Source: Magnetococcus sp. PR-3 (GTDB taxonomy: Bacteria; Pseudomonadota; Magnetococcia; Magnetococcales; Magnetococcaceae). Taken from it: a stretch of 64,000 nt of DNA. The stretch lies in the NCBI RefSeq assembly GCF_036689865.1, contig NZ_JBAHUQ010000022.1, positions 42,031 through 106,030 of the forward strand. Reading direction: 5' to 3'. The translations under genes were made by a program, and so were the position numbers. Of this stretch, positions 47,091 to 55,952 are shown one piece after another. Each line of letters starts with the position of its first letter. The stretch's first letter is position 1. Below the pieces are notes generated by a model that searched no databases, was not told the origin of the DNA, and worked only from the letters and a program-made list of their open reading frames with translations.

Positions 47091-49418
47091 CTATCGTCCT
47101 TTATTGAGTTTGGCAAATGCGGCAGCCATGGCGCTGTCTGTGGCTGCAGGTTGGCTTTTAGCGGTACGGTGTGCCGCTTTTTTTGGCTTTTTATGGTGCG
47201 GCTTGGCTTCTGACGTTGTTGGTTGGGTTTGCGGCGTATTGGGTTGATCATCCAGCCGCATGCTCAGGGCGATGCGGCGTCGTTGAACATCAACCTCCAT
47301 CACGCGAACTTGCACGACAGCCCCAGCTTGGGTGACTTCATGGGGGTCTTTGACAAAGTGGTTGGCCATGGCAGAAATGTGTACCAACCCATCCTGATGA
47401 ACACCAATATCCACAAATGCCCCAAAGTTGGTGACATTACTGACCACTCCCTCCAAGACCATACCTTGTTTTAGATCTTTAATATCTTCAATACCCTCTT
47501 GAAAGGCTGCTGTTTTAAACGAAGGACGTGGATCACGGCCTGGTTTTTCCAGCTCTTTAAGAATGTCTTGAATGGTTGGTTCCCCAAATTTATGATCTAC
47601 AAAATCTTGGATATTTAAGCTTTTTAAGTTTTCTGGGTGGCCCATTAACTGGGGCAGGGTCGTTTGGGTGCGCTGAACAATACGTTCGACCAGGGGGTAG
47701 GCCTCTGGGTGAACTGCAGAGCCGTCCAGAGGGGTATCCCCATTTTGGATGCGTAAAAAGCCTGCTGCTAACTCAAAGGTCTTGGCCCCAAAGCGCGGAA
47801 CCTTGTTGAGTTTTTTCCGATTCTTAAAAGGTCCGTTTGTATCGCGAAACGATACAATATTTTGAGCCAAAGTAGCGTTGAGCCCAGAGACCCGTTGTAA
47901 AAGAGGGGCTGATGCCGTATTTACATCGACTCCCACACGGTTGACGGCATCTTCAACCACCCCATCCAAGGCAAAATCGAGCTGTTTGGCATCGACATCA
48001 TGTTGATATTGGCCCACACCAATGGATTTAGGATCAATTTTAACCAGCTCAGCTAAGGGGTCCTGCAAGCGACGGGCAATGGAGACCGCGCCGCGTAATG
48101 AGACATCCATATCCGGTAACTCTTGTGAGGCATAGGCCGAAGCGGAATAGACCGAGGCACCTGCTTCACTAACCACTACGCCAGTCAGCTTATGTTCAGG
48201 GCTAAGTTTTTTAAGCGCTGTTACCAGTTTATCGGTCTCACGTGAAGCTGTGCCGTTACCGATGGCAATCAGCTCCACACCATGGCTTTTGGCCAGCTTG
48301 GCCAGGGTTTGCAGGGCACCGTTCCAATCATTGCGAGGTTGGTGAGGGAAGATGGTAGCGGTTTGCTTGACCTGCCCTGTGTGATCCACAACGGCAACCT
48401 TAACGCCTGTACGCAGGCCAGGGTCTAAACCCATGACGGGTTTCATGCCTGCAGGGGCAGAGAGAAGAAGGTCTTTTAAGTTGGCGGAAAAAACCCGAAC
48501 GGCCTCTGTTTGGGCCTGTTCCGTTAGACGTTTCATTAAATCAGTATCTAGGTGGGGTTTGAGTTTCTTTTTCCATGCCTCACCGGCACTGCTTTGTAAC
48601 CAGCTATCCGCTGCTCGTTGGCGATTTTCCAGTTTAAAATGACGGATGATCAGTAAAGCCCCAAAAGGCATGGCCCCTTTTTTGGCTTCTGCATCCTCTT
48701 TATGGGTAAGGCTTAAGCGCAAAATACCGGCTTCTTTACCGCGGAGCATGGCGAGGGTGCGGTGAGATGGAAGTGTGTTCACCCTTTGTTCAAACTCAAA
48801 ATAGTCTGCAAATTTCTCCCCGTCCAGCTCTTTACCTTTGACCACTTTGGCATGGATAATTCCATGGTTCCATGTGCTCTCTCGGGCATAGCCTACTAAG
48901 GCGGCATCTTCGGTAAAATGCTCCATTAATATCTGCTGAGCACCCGCTAATGCGGCCTCTGTATCATGGATTTCCAAGGTCGGGTTTAGGTAGTCAACGG
49001 CCAACTGTTTAGGGTTTTGGTTGGGGTTTTTCAGTAATGCCATGGCGAGCGGTTCTAACCCCGCTTCGCGGGCAATCTGTGCTTTGGTTCGTCGCTTGGG
49101 ACGGTAGGGAAGGTAGAGATCTTCCAGTGCTGTCTTTGTCGGGGCGTCTAGCAGAGATTTTTTGAGTTCAGGTGTTAATTTTCCCTGTTCCTCAACAGCC
49201 TTTAAGATCACCTCACGTCTGCTTTCAAGCTCTCGTAACTGTGTAAGCAGAGCTTGCAGATCCCGCAGGTGAACATCGCTTAAACCACCAGTCACCTCTT
49301 TACGGTAGCGGGCAATAAAAGGAACGGTTGATCCTTCATCCAGTAGGTCGATTGCGGCAATAACCTGATTTTCACGAACCTGTAAGTGTTGCGCAATACG
49401 TTGGGTAATGGATTTCAT
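47091..49418 (-). CDS. tex: RNA-binding transcription accessory protein Tex
   Basis: 775 residues with the full Tex layout: N-terminal HTH (ITQRIAQHLQVRENQVIAAI), STVPFIARYRKEVTGGL, YRPKRRTKAQIAREAGLEP, the YqgF-like RNase H fold (PVMGLDPGLRTGVKVAVVD), tandem HhH motifs (GVDVNTASAPLLQRVSGL), and a C-terminal S1 domain (GMVLEGVVSNVTNFGAFVDIG). A Lys/Pro-rich tail follows. Tex binds RNA and influences transcription and virulence or stress expression in other bacteria. AGGA before the ATG; yheU follows. Confidence 0.97.
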   Translation of the reverse strand: MKSITQRIAQHLQVRENQVIAAIDLLDEGSTVPFIARYRKEVTGGLSDVHLRDLQALLTQLRELESRREVILKAVEEQGKLTPELKKSLLDAPTKTALEDLYLPYRPKRRTKAQIAREAGLEPLAMALLKNPNQNPKQLAVDYLNPTLEIHDTEAALAGAQQILMEHFTEDAALVGYARESTWNHGIIHAKVVKGKELDGEKFADYFEFEQRVNTLPSHRTLAMLRGKEAGILRLSLTHKEDAEAKKGAMPFGALLIIRHFKLENRQRAADSWLQSSAGEAWKKKLKPHLDTDLMKRLTEQAQTEAVRVFSANLKDLLLSAPAGMKPVMGLDPGLRTGVKVAVVDHTGQVKQTATIFPHQPRNDWNGALQTLAKLAKSHGVELIAIGNGTASRETDKLVTALKKLSPEHKLTGVVVSEAGASVYSASAYASQELPDMDVSLRGAVSIARRLQDPLAELVKIDPKSIGVGQYQHDVDAKQLDFALDGVVEDAVNRVGVDVNTASAPLLQRVSGLNATLAQNIVSFRDTNGPFKNRKKLNKVPRFGAKTFELAAGFLRIQNGDTPLDGSAVHPEAYPLVERIVQRTQTTLPQLMGHPENLKSLNIQDFVDHKFGEPTIQDILKELEKPGRDPRPSFKTAAFQEGIEDIKDLKQGMVLEGVVSNVTNFGAFVDIGVHQDGLVHISAMANHFVKDPHEVTQAGAVVQVRVMEVDVQRRRIALSMRLDDQPNTPQTQPTTSEAKPHHKKPKKAAHRTAKSQPAATDSAMAAAFAKLNKGR

Positions 49419-49606
49419 TAACGATCCTAAACGGCATGGTGAATGGTGCGGCCAGTGTAAAACAAATTCAACATCAGCACCAATGGCCTGGTTGATGGTT
49501 TCGTTAATTCAAGTCGACACGAAGGATTTAAATCACTCTCGGCGTTAAACCCCTCAATCAAGCTGCGGCACAGCTTTAAATTCACACGAGATAAAGGGGT
49601 ATAGAG

Positions 49607-50098
49607 ATGTCTTTTTGGAATTCACGCCGTTGGTCCACACCTGTCCTGATCGGGGCAGGGCTCTTTGTGACCATAACAGGTGTTTTAATGTTTTTTCATC
49701 TGGCCGGTGTGACCCGTATGGCCCATGAGTGGATCGGCTTGGGGATGGCTGTTGCGACAATCTTTCACGTTTTAACACACTGGTCTGGGTTTAAACGCTA
49801 TTTTACGCAACCCGTTGCACGGGGCGTCATGGTGTTCTCCCTGGTGGTGGCGGGTGGTTTGGTTGCACAGTCAGCCCTGCGTTCCGGTGCGCCTGCCCAT
49901 GTGGCTCTTTTTCACCATGTTGAAAAAGCCGCTCTATCCTCCTTAACCCCTCTGTTGGGTGAAAGTGCCATGAGCAAACTGGAAAAATCCGGTGTTCAAG
50001 TAAGCGGTGATACCCAAACTCTAGAACAGGTTGCTGACCAAAACAATCTATCGCCCGATCAAGTGATCAGCTTGCTGTTTCAACAGGATGCGCTTTGA
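49607..50098 (+). CDS. DUF4405-like membrane protein
   Basis: 163 residues with three hydrophobic helices (about 12-32, 40-62, 70-95). HEWIGLGMAVATIFHVLTHW with spaced histidines matches the DUF4405 pattern, which looks like a small b-type cytochrome fold; heme binding is inference. The C-terminal 60 residues are soluble. It stands alone on the plus strand, divergent from tex. Confidence 0.75.
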   Translation: MSFWNSRRWSTPVLIGAGLFVTITGVLMFFHLAGVTRMAHEWIGLGMAVATIFHVLTHWSGFKRYFTQPVARGVMVFSLVVAGGLVAQSALRSGAPAHVALFHHVEKAALSSLTPLLGESAMSKLEKSGVQVSGDTQTLEQVADQNNLSPDQVISLLFQQDAL

Positions 50099-50099
50099 T

Positions 50100-50672
50100 T
50101 TAAGGGTTTTTCTGGGTTGGATGGTGTCTGTTTAGATAGCTCTTCCAGGGTTGTTTTTGGATAAACAGATTATCGACCTGGGCCTTGCCATCCGCAGTCA
50201 CTTTGATCGAAACTTGACCCTGTTGATTTTGCACGGCACGCTCTAACAGCGGGGCAAATTTTTGAGGAATATAAAATTTCTCAATCCCAGCTGTAAACTG
50301 ACCATTATGGCACCTGCCAGCAAGAACCGTTTGGCAGGTTTTCTTAGCCGGTTTGTTGTAAAAAAACTGTTTAGGGTCAAGGCAGAGAAAAGCTGATGTC
50401 GGGCCTGATCCATGAGGGCTGCGGTGGGTTTTTTGGGTAAGAGGCGAAGGTGCGTTTACCTGGGGTTGATCAGAGCAGAGACCTTGGACACCATAGTGGA
50501 CCTGATAGGTTAAATAGTGGCCAGAAAGCAGGTCTCTTGGATCAAGCCCGGTAATGGGCAGAATGATGGTCTGACCATTTTGCAGGATATGGCTTTTCAC
50601 ACCGACCAACCCAGATAAGGCAAGGATGGGCAGTGACACAGCCAGAATGGTCCAAAACTTAGGGTACCTCAT
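50100..50672 (-). CDS. GDYXXLXY-type membrane-anchored protein
   Basis: 190 residues with one N-terminal TM segment (about 5-25) and an exported domain. ITGLDPRDLLSGHYLTYQVHY matches the GDYxxLxY family signature with H in place of the first D. Such genes usually sit beside DUF2157 membrane-protein genes, as here. The ATG at 50672 overlaps the upstream TGA (ATGA), so the two are translationally coupled; a longer in-frame start at 50723 is not needed. Function unknown. Confidence 0.82.
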   Translation of the reverse strand: MRYPKFWTILAVSLPILALSGLVGVKSHILQNGQTIILPITGLDPRDLLSGHYLTYQVHYGVQGLCSDQPQVNAPSPLTQKTHRSPHGSGPTSAFLCLDPKQFFYNKPAKKTCQTVLAGRCHNGQFTAGIEKFYIPQKFAPLLERAVQNQQGQVSIKVTADGKAQVDNLFIQKQPWKSYLNRHHPTQKNP

Positions 50673-51814
50673 GCTTCCAGGCCCCCAATCCAATGGTGCA
50701 ATTGTGTACTCCAGCGCCGCCAAGCCATGAGAAGCAGCATTAAGATGACACCCCCCAAAATCAACCCAAATCCCGTATAGGCCAGACCACCAAAGGCAAC
50801 GAAGTAGATGAGGATAAGCCGTAAACCAATGAGCAGGAGCAGTAAGTTAAACACCACCCGCCATTGATGATGAAGCCCGGTATAAAGTGCAGCTAGGCTT
50901 CCCATACATAAAGAAAAGATCCCCCCTAAAGGGGCCCAAGGAATCCATATTTGGGTTAAGGGGTAGGCCACCAAATAACCCAGCCCCATCGCCACTAATA
51001 AACCTTTGCGCAGCCCGGTTAGATCTTTCTGAACCAGCATAAGCAGTAGGCTGGGAAGCAGGGCTATGGCGCCATATATAAGTGGGGTCTGATAGCTGGA
51101 AAGGGTGGTATCACCTATGGTCGAGACCATGTCCACATAAATAATGCCTGTCATCCAGCTGAACACCAACCAGAATTGAAAAGCTTCTCGGATAAAACGT
51201 GCTGGATACCAAGGTTTAAGCAGGTGTGTAAAAAGTGCACAAACAGCGGTGATAAGAATCCAAAAAAAGAGCACGTGCTGGGTGCCTGTCCATGTTTGAA
51301 ATAGGGTATGGCTCTCCACGAAGGTATAGGTGGCGGCACCCGTGACTAAGGTTACCCACACCCCTGCCAGTAACCCCCGGTTAGCAAGCAGAGTGACCCC
51401 TAAAGTGATGGCTCCCCAAAAAAGAATGCTGTGTTCCAGTTTGCCGTGACTATGAAAAATTTGCGCAATCAGACCAATGCTGGCCATACAGGCCAGTGAA
51501 AAAAGAATCAGTAGGGTCTCATAAAGCAACCCTGTGCGGTTCCGTGTAAAAAAGATGGATACAGCCAGAACGACAAGAAGAAGAAAGTCTCCTCCCAGTT
51601 TTATGCTGTCGGAAATTTGCCACCAATTCGCCGCCACCAGCGAGATCAAACCAATACCGATAGCCAGTGCCCCCAACCCCATAAATCCCTGAATGATCGG
51701 GTGGGTGGTTTGGCTGTGTAGGGTCTGTTCATGGCGGAGGATTTGTTCAACCTGTTGATCCTCCAACAGACCCAGTGAGGCCCAGCTACGTACTTTTTGC
51801 TCAAGATTGGCCAT
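50669..51814 (-). CDS. DUF2157 multi-pass membrane protein
   Basis: 381 residues with an N-terminal cytoplasmic helix pair (NLEQKVRSWASLGLLEDQQVEQIL, split here as NLEQKV and QQVEQIL) and about ten to twelve TM helices to the end; the pattern of a short helical head before many TMs is DUF2157. The internal ATG at 51814 has GGGA upstream and is preferred to the one at 51826. It pairs with the downstream GDYxxLxY gene in a two-gene operon of unknown function. Confidence 0.85.
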   Translation of the reverse strand: MANLEQKVRSWASLGLLEDQQVEQILRHEQTLHSQTTHPIIQGFMGLGALAIGIGLISLVAANWWQISDSIKLGGDFLLLVVLAVSIFFTRNRTGLLYETLLILFSLACMASIGLIAQIFHSHGKLEHSILFWGAITLGVTLLANRGLLAGVWVTLVTGAATYTFVESHTLFQTWTGTQHVLFFWILITAVCALFTHLLKPWYPARFIREAFQFWLVFSWMTGIIYVDMVSTIGDTTLSSYQTPLIYGAIALLPSLLLMLVQKDLTGLRKGLLVAMGLGYLVAYPLTQIWIPWAPLGGIFSLCMGSLAALYTGLHHQWRVVFNLLLLLIGLRLILIYFVAFGGLAYTGFGLILGGVILMLLLMAWRRWSTQLHHWIGGLEA

Positions 51815-51880
51815 AGAAGATCCCATGAGACGATTATCGCAGTACGTCGGAATAGGTTCAGGATAGGAAATAGGGGAAGA

Positions 51881-53491
51881 TTAGGCTGCCGTTTCCCCAC
51901 GTGTCATCTCAAGAGCAGCACGAAGCAGTTCCTTGGTATAGGCGTGTTGGGGGTGGTTGAACAGAGATTCGGTCTCCCCACGCTCCACACAAATCCCTTG
52001 ATGCATGACCATCACCTCATGGGCAATCATACGCACCACCCGTAGATCATGCGAGATGAACAGATAGGCCAGTTGGTGATCTTGTTGGAGCTTGATCAGT
52101 AGATCCAGCACCTGAGCTTGTACGGATAAATCCAGCGCACTGGTCGGTTCATCTAAGATCAATACTTCAGGCTTTAACACCATGGCACGGGCAATGGCAA
52201 TACGCTGTCGTTGTCCCCCTGAGAACTGATGGGGGTAGCGGCTCATCACGGCGGCTTCCAGCCCAACTTCTTCCAGCGCTATTTCTGCTTGCCGGCTCTG
52301 CTCATCTATATCCATATCAGGGGCATGCAGCGCCAAGCCTTCGATCAGAATCTCCCCAATGGTCATCCGGGGGGATAAGGAAGAGTAGGGGTCCTGAAAG
52401 ACCACCTGTACACGCCGTCTAAACGCCCCCAGTTTACGGTCATTCAAGGGATGTTGATCAAAAATCAACTCTCCCCCCCCTCGGTTGAGCCGTAGCAGAG
52501 TCTCTCCCAAGGTGGTTTTACCACTACCAGACTCGCCAACCACGCCAATGGTCTCACCCGGACGTAAGCAGAGTTGAATGCCATCCACCGCTTTTACATG
52601 CCCTACCGTACGTTTAAAGAGTCCTCTCTTAATGGGAAAATGGCAATAAACCTGCTTGGCTTCATAGAGGGGATCTTGTCGAGGGGTGGGTAGAGCTGGG
52701 GCCTCTTGGCTGGGTAAGCTATCAATAAGCATACGGGTATAAGGGTGCTTAGGGTAGTTGAATATCTGCTCAGTCTCACCCTGTTCGACCACTTCACCAT
52801 AGCGCATAACGTAAATACGGTTTGCCATACGCTCAACCATGGGTAGGTCGTGCGAGATCATTAACAGTGCCATGCCCAGATCTTTTTGTAGCTGCCTAAG
52901 TAGATCCAGTATTTGTGCTTGAATGGTCACATCCAGTGCTGTGGTGGGTTCATCTGCCACCAACAGTTTGGGATCACACATTAAAGCCATGGCGATCATG
53001 ACCCGTTGCCGCTGCCCCCCTGATAGTTGATGTGGATAGCCAGCCATAATACGTTGAGGTTCCGGCAGGCCACACAGGTCCAGTAGCTCCAAGGCCCGTG
53101 TCTGTTGCTGCTTACCGCTAAGTTTACTGTGCACACGTAAAGGTTCTGTAAGCTGGGTGCCCACTGTTTGCACAGGGTTTAGCGAGGTCATGGGCTCTTG
53201 AAAAACCATGCCGATATGTTGACCACGGATGGTCCGCAGCTCTTTTTCAGTCCAGTTTGTCAGTAGGTCACCATCAAAATGAATACCTTGGACACGGCGT
53301 TGGGCACCAGGGGGTAACAAGCCTAAGGTGGAGAGCGCCGATAAGGTTTTGCCACTACCAGACTCCCCAACAAGGGCGACGACTTCACCGCGGTTGACAT
53401 GAAAATCCACCCCTTTAACCGCAGTGGAACCGTGGTTGGGAAAGTGTATCTCCAGCGCTTTAACATCCAAGAGAGGGCTTTGCTGTTCCAT
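51881..53491 (-). CDS. yejF: Fused-dual ATP-binding protein of a peptide ABC importer, YejF-like
   Basis: 536 residues with two ABC ATPase domains. Each has a Walker A ([28 protein letters not shown]), a signature [15 protein letters not shown] / [15 protein letters not shown], and a Walker B ([23 protein letters not shown]). This twin design is typical of YejF of the oligopeptide/microcin C importer. The ATG at 53491 has AAGGAG eight bases before, which fits better than the ATG at 53497. It follows yejE directly. Confidence 0.93.
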   Translation of the reverse strand: MEQQSPLLDVKALEIHFPNHGSTAVKGVDFHVNRGEVVALVGESGSGKTLSALSTLGLLPPGAQRRVQGIHFDGDLLTNWTEKELRTIRGQHIGMVFQEPMTSLNPVQTVGTQLTEPLRVHSKLSGKQQQTRALELLDLCGLPEPQRIMAGYPHQLSGGQRQRVMIAMALMCDPKLLVADEPTTALDVTIQAQILDLLRQLQKDLGMALLMISHDLPMVERMANRIYVMRYGEVVEQGETEQIFNYPKHPYTRMLIDSLPSQEAPALPTPRQDPLYEAKQVYCHFPIKRGLFKRTVGHVKAVDGIQLCLRPGETIGVVGESGSGKTTLGETLLRLNRGGGELIFDQHPLNDRKLGAFRRRVQVVFQDPYSSLSPRMTIGEILIEGLALHAPDMDIDEQSRQAEIALEEVGLEAAVMSRYPHQFSGGQRQRIAIARAMVLKPEVLILDEPTSALDLSVQAQVLDLLIKLQQDHQLAYLFISHDLRVVRMIAHEVMVMHQGICVERGETESLFNHPQHAYTKELLRAALEMTRGETAA

Positions 53492-53496
53492 GGTCA

Positions 53497-54528
53497 TTAC
53501 TCCTTACGGGGATCCATGGCGTCCCGCAACGCCTCACCGACAAAGTTAAGCAACATAAGCATGACAACTAAGACCAAAAAAGTCGTTAAAGATAACCACC
53601 ATGCTTCAATATTGGCTTTGCCTTGGCGCAGTAGCTCCCCAAGGCTGGGGGTGGAGGGTGGAACCCCTAACCCTAAAAAATCCAAACTGGTTAAAGAGAG
53701 AATGGCCGCGGTAATACGGAAAGGTAAAAAGGTGATGACCGGTGTCATGGCATTGGGTAGCAGATGCCGAAACATAATGGTTCGGTTTTTTGCCCCCATG
53801 GCACGGGCCGCTTTAACATAGGTCATGGTGCGTCCACGCAGGAACTCGGCACGCACATAATCCGATAGACTAATCCAGCCGAATAAAGAGAGTAAAAAGA
53901 GCAATAACAGGATGCTTGGGTCAAAAATACTGGCAAAGATAATGAGCAAGTAGAGCTCAGGCATGCCCCCCCAAACTTCAATAAACCGTTGGGCAATAAG
54001 GTCCACTTTTCCGACAAAATAGCCCTGTATGGCACCCGCAATAATACCGAAAATGACCCCCACGACCGTCAAAGCCAAGGCAAACAGTACGGATATTCTA
54101 AAGCCATAAATTAAACGGGCCAAGACATCCCTGGCACGATCGTCGGTTCCCAGTAAGTTAACGGCATCCGGTGGTGATGGGGCTGGATGGCTTAATTCTA
54201 GATTAATGGATTGGTAGCTATGTGGATTTAATGGAAAAAGAACCCAGTTATCCCCAGTGGTCAGTTTTTCCAGAATAAAAGGGTCTTTGTAGTCGGCTTC
54301 TGACTCAAAGTCACCGCCAAAGGTGGTTTCAGCATAGCTGACAAAAACGGGGGAGTAGTACTGCCCCTGATAATAGACCAGCAACGGTTTGTCATTGGAG
54401 ATCAGTTCAGCACCCAGGGATAGCGAGAAGAGGATCAAAAAGATCCACAGGGACCAATATCCTCGACGGTGCTGTTTAAAGCGTAACCAGCGTTGACGCA
54501 TATAGGGGGTAGGGTGCCAAAAACCCAT
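53497..54528 (-). CDS. yejE: Peptide ABC importer permease, YejE-like
   Basis: 343 residues: N-terminal cytoplasmic YMRQRWLRFKQHRRGYWS and one TM, a periplasmic segment (about 45-130), then five TM helices with the permease EAA loop (VKAARAMGAKNRTIMFRHLLPNA) and the LLGTDDRARDVLARLIYGFRIS motif. It matches YejE of the oligopeptide/microcin C system. yejA and yejB, which normally precede it, are absent upstream; the next gene is on the other strand. The stop TAA overlaps an ATG, so it is coupled with yejF. Confidence 0.93.
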   Translation of the reverse strand: MGFWHPTPYMRQRWLRFKQHRRGYWSLWIFLILFSLSLGAELISNDKPLLVYYQGQYYSPVFVSYAETTFGGDFESEADYKDPFILEKLTTGDNWVLFPLNPHSYQSINLELSHPAPSPPDAVNLLGTDDRARDVLARLIYGFRISVLFALALTVVGVIFGIIAGAIQGYFVGKVDLIAQRFIEVWGGMPELYLLIIFASIFDPSILLLLFLLSLFGWISLSDYVRAEFLRGRTMTYVKAARAMGAKNRTIMFRHLLPNAMTPVITFLPFRITAAILSLTSLDFLGLGVPPSTPSLGELLRQGKANIEAWWLSLTTFLVLVVMLMLLNFVGEALRDAMDPRKE

Positions 54529-54792
54529 CGTGATGCTGACTCCTTAAATACCACAAGATTGTCGTATTTAGATTTTAGATCAATGGTTTATAAAAAAACA
54601 GAACACGAATGTCCATGATGCTTTGCTCTGGCCCATGCTTTGCTATTTAACCTATGCACGGGGCTACCAGAGCGGGCTCTGGTTCGGAGAGCAAAAAGGC
54701 CCGTGCGATAGCAAGCTTTGTCGGTGACTAAACCGTCTCAAAAAGAAGACAGATCCACCTGACATGGCCTGTTTTGCGTACGGAGTTTAACC

Positions 54793-54987
54793 ATGGATCT
54801 AAAACCAAACCTTCCACCGATGCAAGGTGCTGAGTGTGCGCCTGCCCATAACAGCGGTAAAGGGTTTACGGATAATCATGATCAGAGTGGCTATGACGAG
54901 CCTATAAAGGTGCTCTCAATGGACACTGTGCTCACAGAATCGGAAATTCAACGTTTGATCAAAATTCTATCGCCCACTTTGCCTTAA
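54793..54987 (+). CDS. Small hypothetical protein, 64 aa
   Basis: Not recognised. GGAG seven bases before the ATG supports translation. The product is hydrophilic, with a Pro-rich head and a C-terminal helix (VLTESEIQRLIKILS). It lies between yejE (divergent) and the REC-HPt gene, on the same strand as the latter but 150 bases ahead of it. Function unknown. Confidence 0.55.
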   Translation: MDLKPNLPPMQGAECAPAHNSGKGFTDNHDQSGYDEPIKVLSMDTVLTESEIQRLIKILSPTLP

Positions 54988-55140
54988 TGTTCCTTAAGGG
55001 TAGGGTTTATGCCCCATAGCGTACGTTAGCGGTGGACCCGCAAACAGGCTCTGTCTTATATTTATAGGATGGGATTCTGTTTTGTGACGGTCCCCGTGCT
55101 GTTTTGGCTACTTTAATACCCTACGAACACAGGTAACGTG

Positions 55141-55947
55141 ATGCCTCGCTCTGTGCATATTCTGATTGTGGATGATCAGCCTTCAAATTTGAAGGTTGCC
55201 CGTGGCCTGTTGTCTAATATCTGCGGTGAAGGGGTGCAGATTGATACGGCAGATGGGGGGGAGCAAGGGGTTGCTAAAGCGGTTCAAAAACCTTATGACC
55301 TGATTTTTATGGATTGTCGCATGCCTGGTGTGGATGGTGGGGAAGCAACCCGCCGTATTCGGGCTGCTGAACAGCAATCAGGCAAGGGGCGTGTACCCGT
55401 CATTGCCTTAACGGCTGAAGCTCAAGATCAAGCTCAAAGTACCTGTGATAAGTCTGAGCTGGATGATGTTCTGCACAAACCTGTGGTGCTACAGACCATG
55501 TTGGAAAAATTGCAGAAGCATTTACCCAACCACACATGGGGAGAGGGGTTTGTGGCTTCAGCAACCGAGCAGGACCCTATTGCTACGGATCCTTTACAAA
55601 GCGACACAGCCATTCATCGGGATGATGTTGAAGGGGCCATGGCTCAAATGGGGTTACCACCGGAAAGCTACGATGAGGTGGCTGAGGTCATCTTGGAACA
55701 GGTTCCTGAACTACTCGACCCCCTGCACGACGCCATCGAACATGCGCACTTTACTCAGGCAAGAGAGCTCTCCCACGTTCTTAAAGGGAGTATGGTGAAT
55801 GTTCTGTTCCCAAGCTTGGCTGGTTTAGCCTTGACCATGCATAAAGCCATTCGCGCAGAAGACCAAGAGCAGGCTTTGGATTTTTACCAGCAACTGGTAG
55901 AAGCATATGGGCCGATTCTTGATGCTTTGCGGGCAAGGTTAGCCTGA
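55141..55947 (+). CDS. REC-HPt two-domain signalling protein
   Basis: 268 residues. The receiver domain (1 to about 125) has D11/D12, phosphorylatable D58 (LIFMDCRMPG), the T of ALTAEA and the K of LHKPV. After a linker, an HPt domain (about 160-268) carries the phosphorylatable His in ARELSHVLKGSMVNV. There is no DNA-binding domain, so it is a phosphorelay intermediate. ATG at 55141 is seven bases after AGG; a GTG lies just before it. No kinase gene is next to it. Confidence 0.9.
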   Translation: MPRSVHILIVDDQPSNLKVARGLLSNICGEGVQIDTADGGEQGVAKAVQKPYDLIFMDCRMPGVDGGEATRRIRAAEQQSGKGRVPVIALTAEAQDQAQSTCDKSELDDVLHKPVVLQTMLEKLQKHLPNHTWGEGFVASATEQDPIATDPLQSDTAIHRDDVEGAMAQMGLPPESYDEVAEVILEQVPELLDPLHDAIEHAHFTQARELSHVLKGSMVNVLFPSLAGLALTMHKAIRAEDQEQALDFYQQLVEAYGPILDALRARLA

Positions 55948-55952
55948 TCTTC

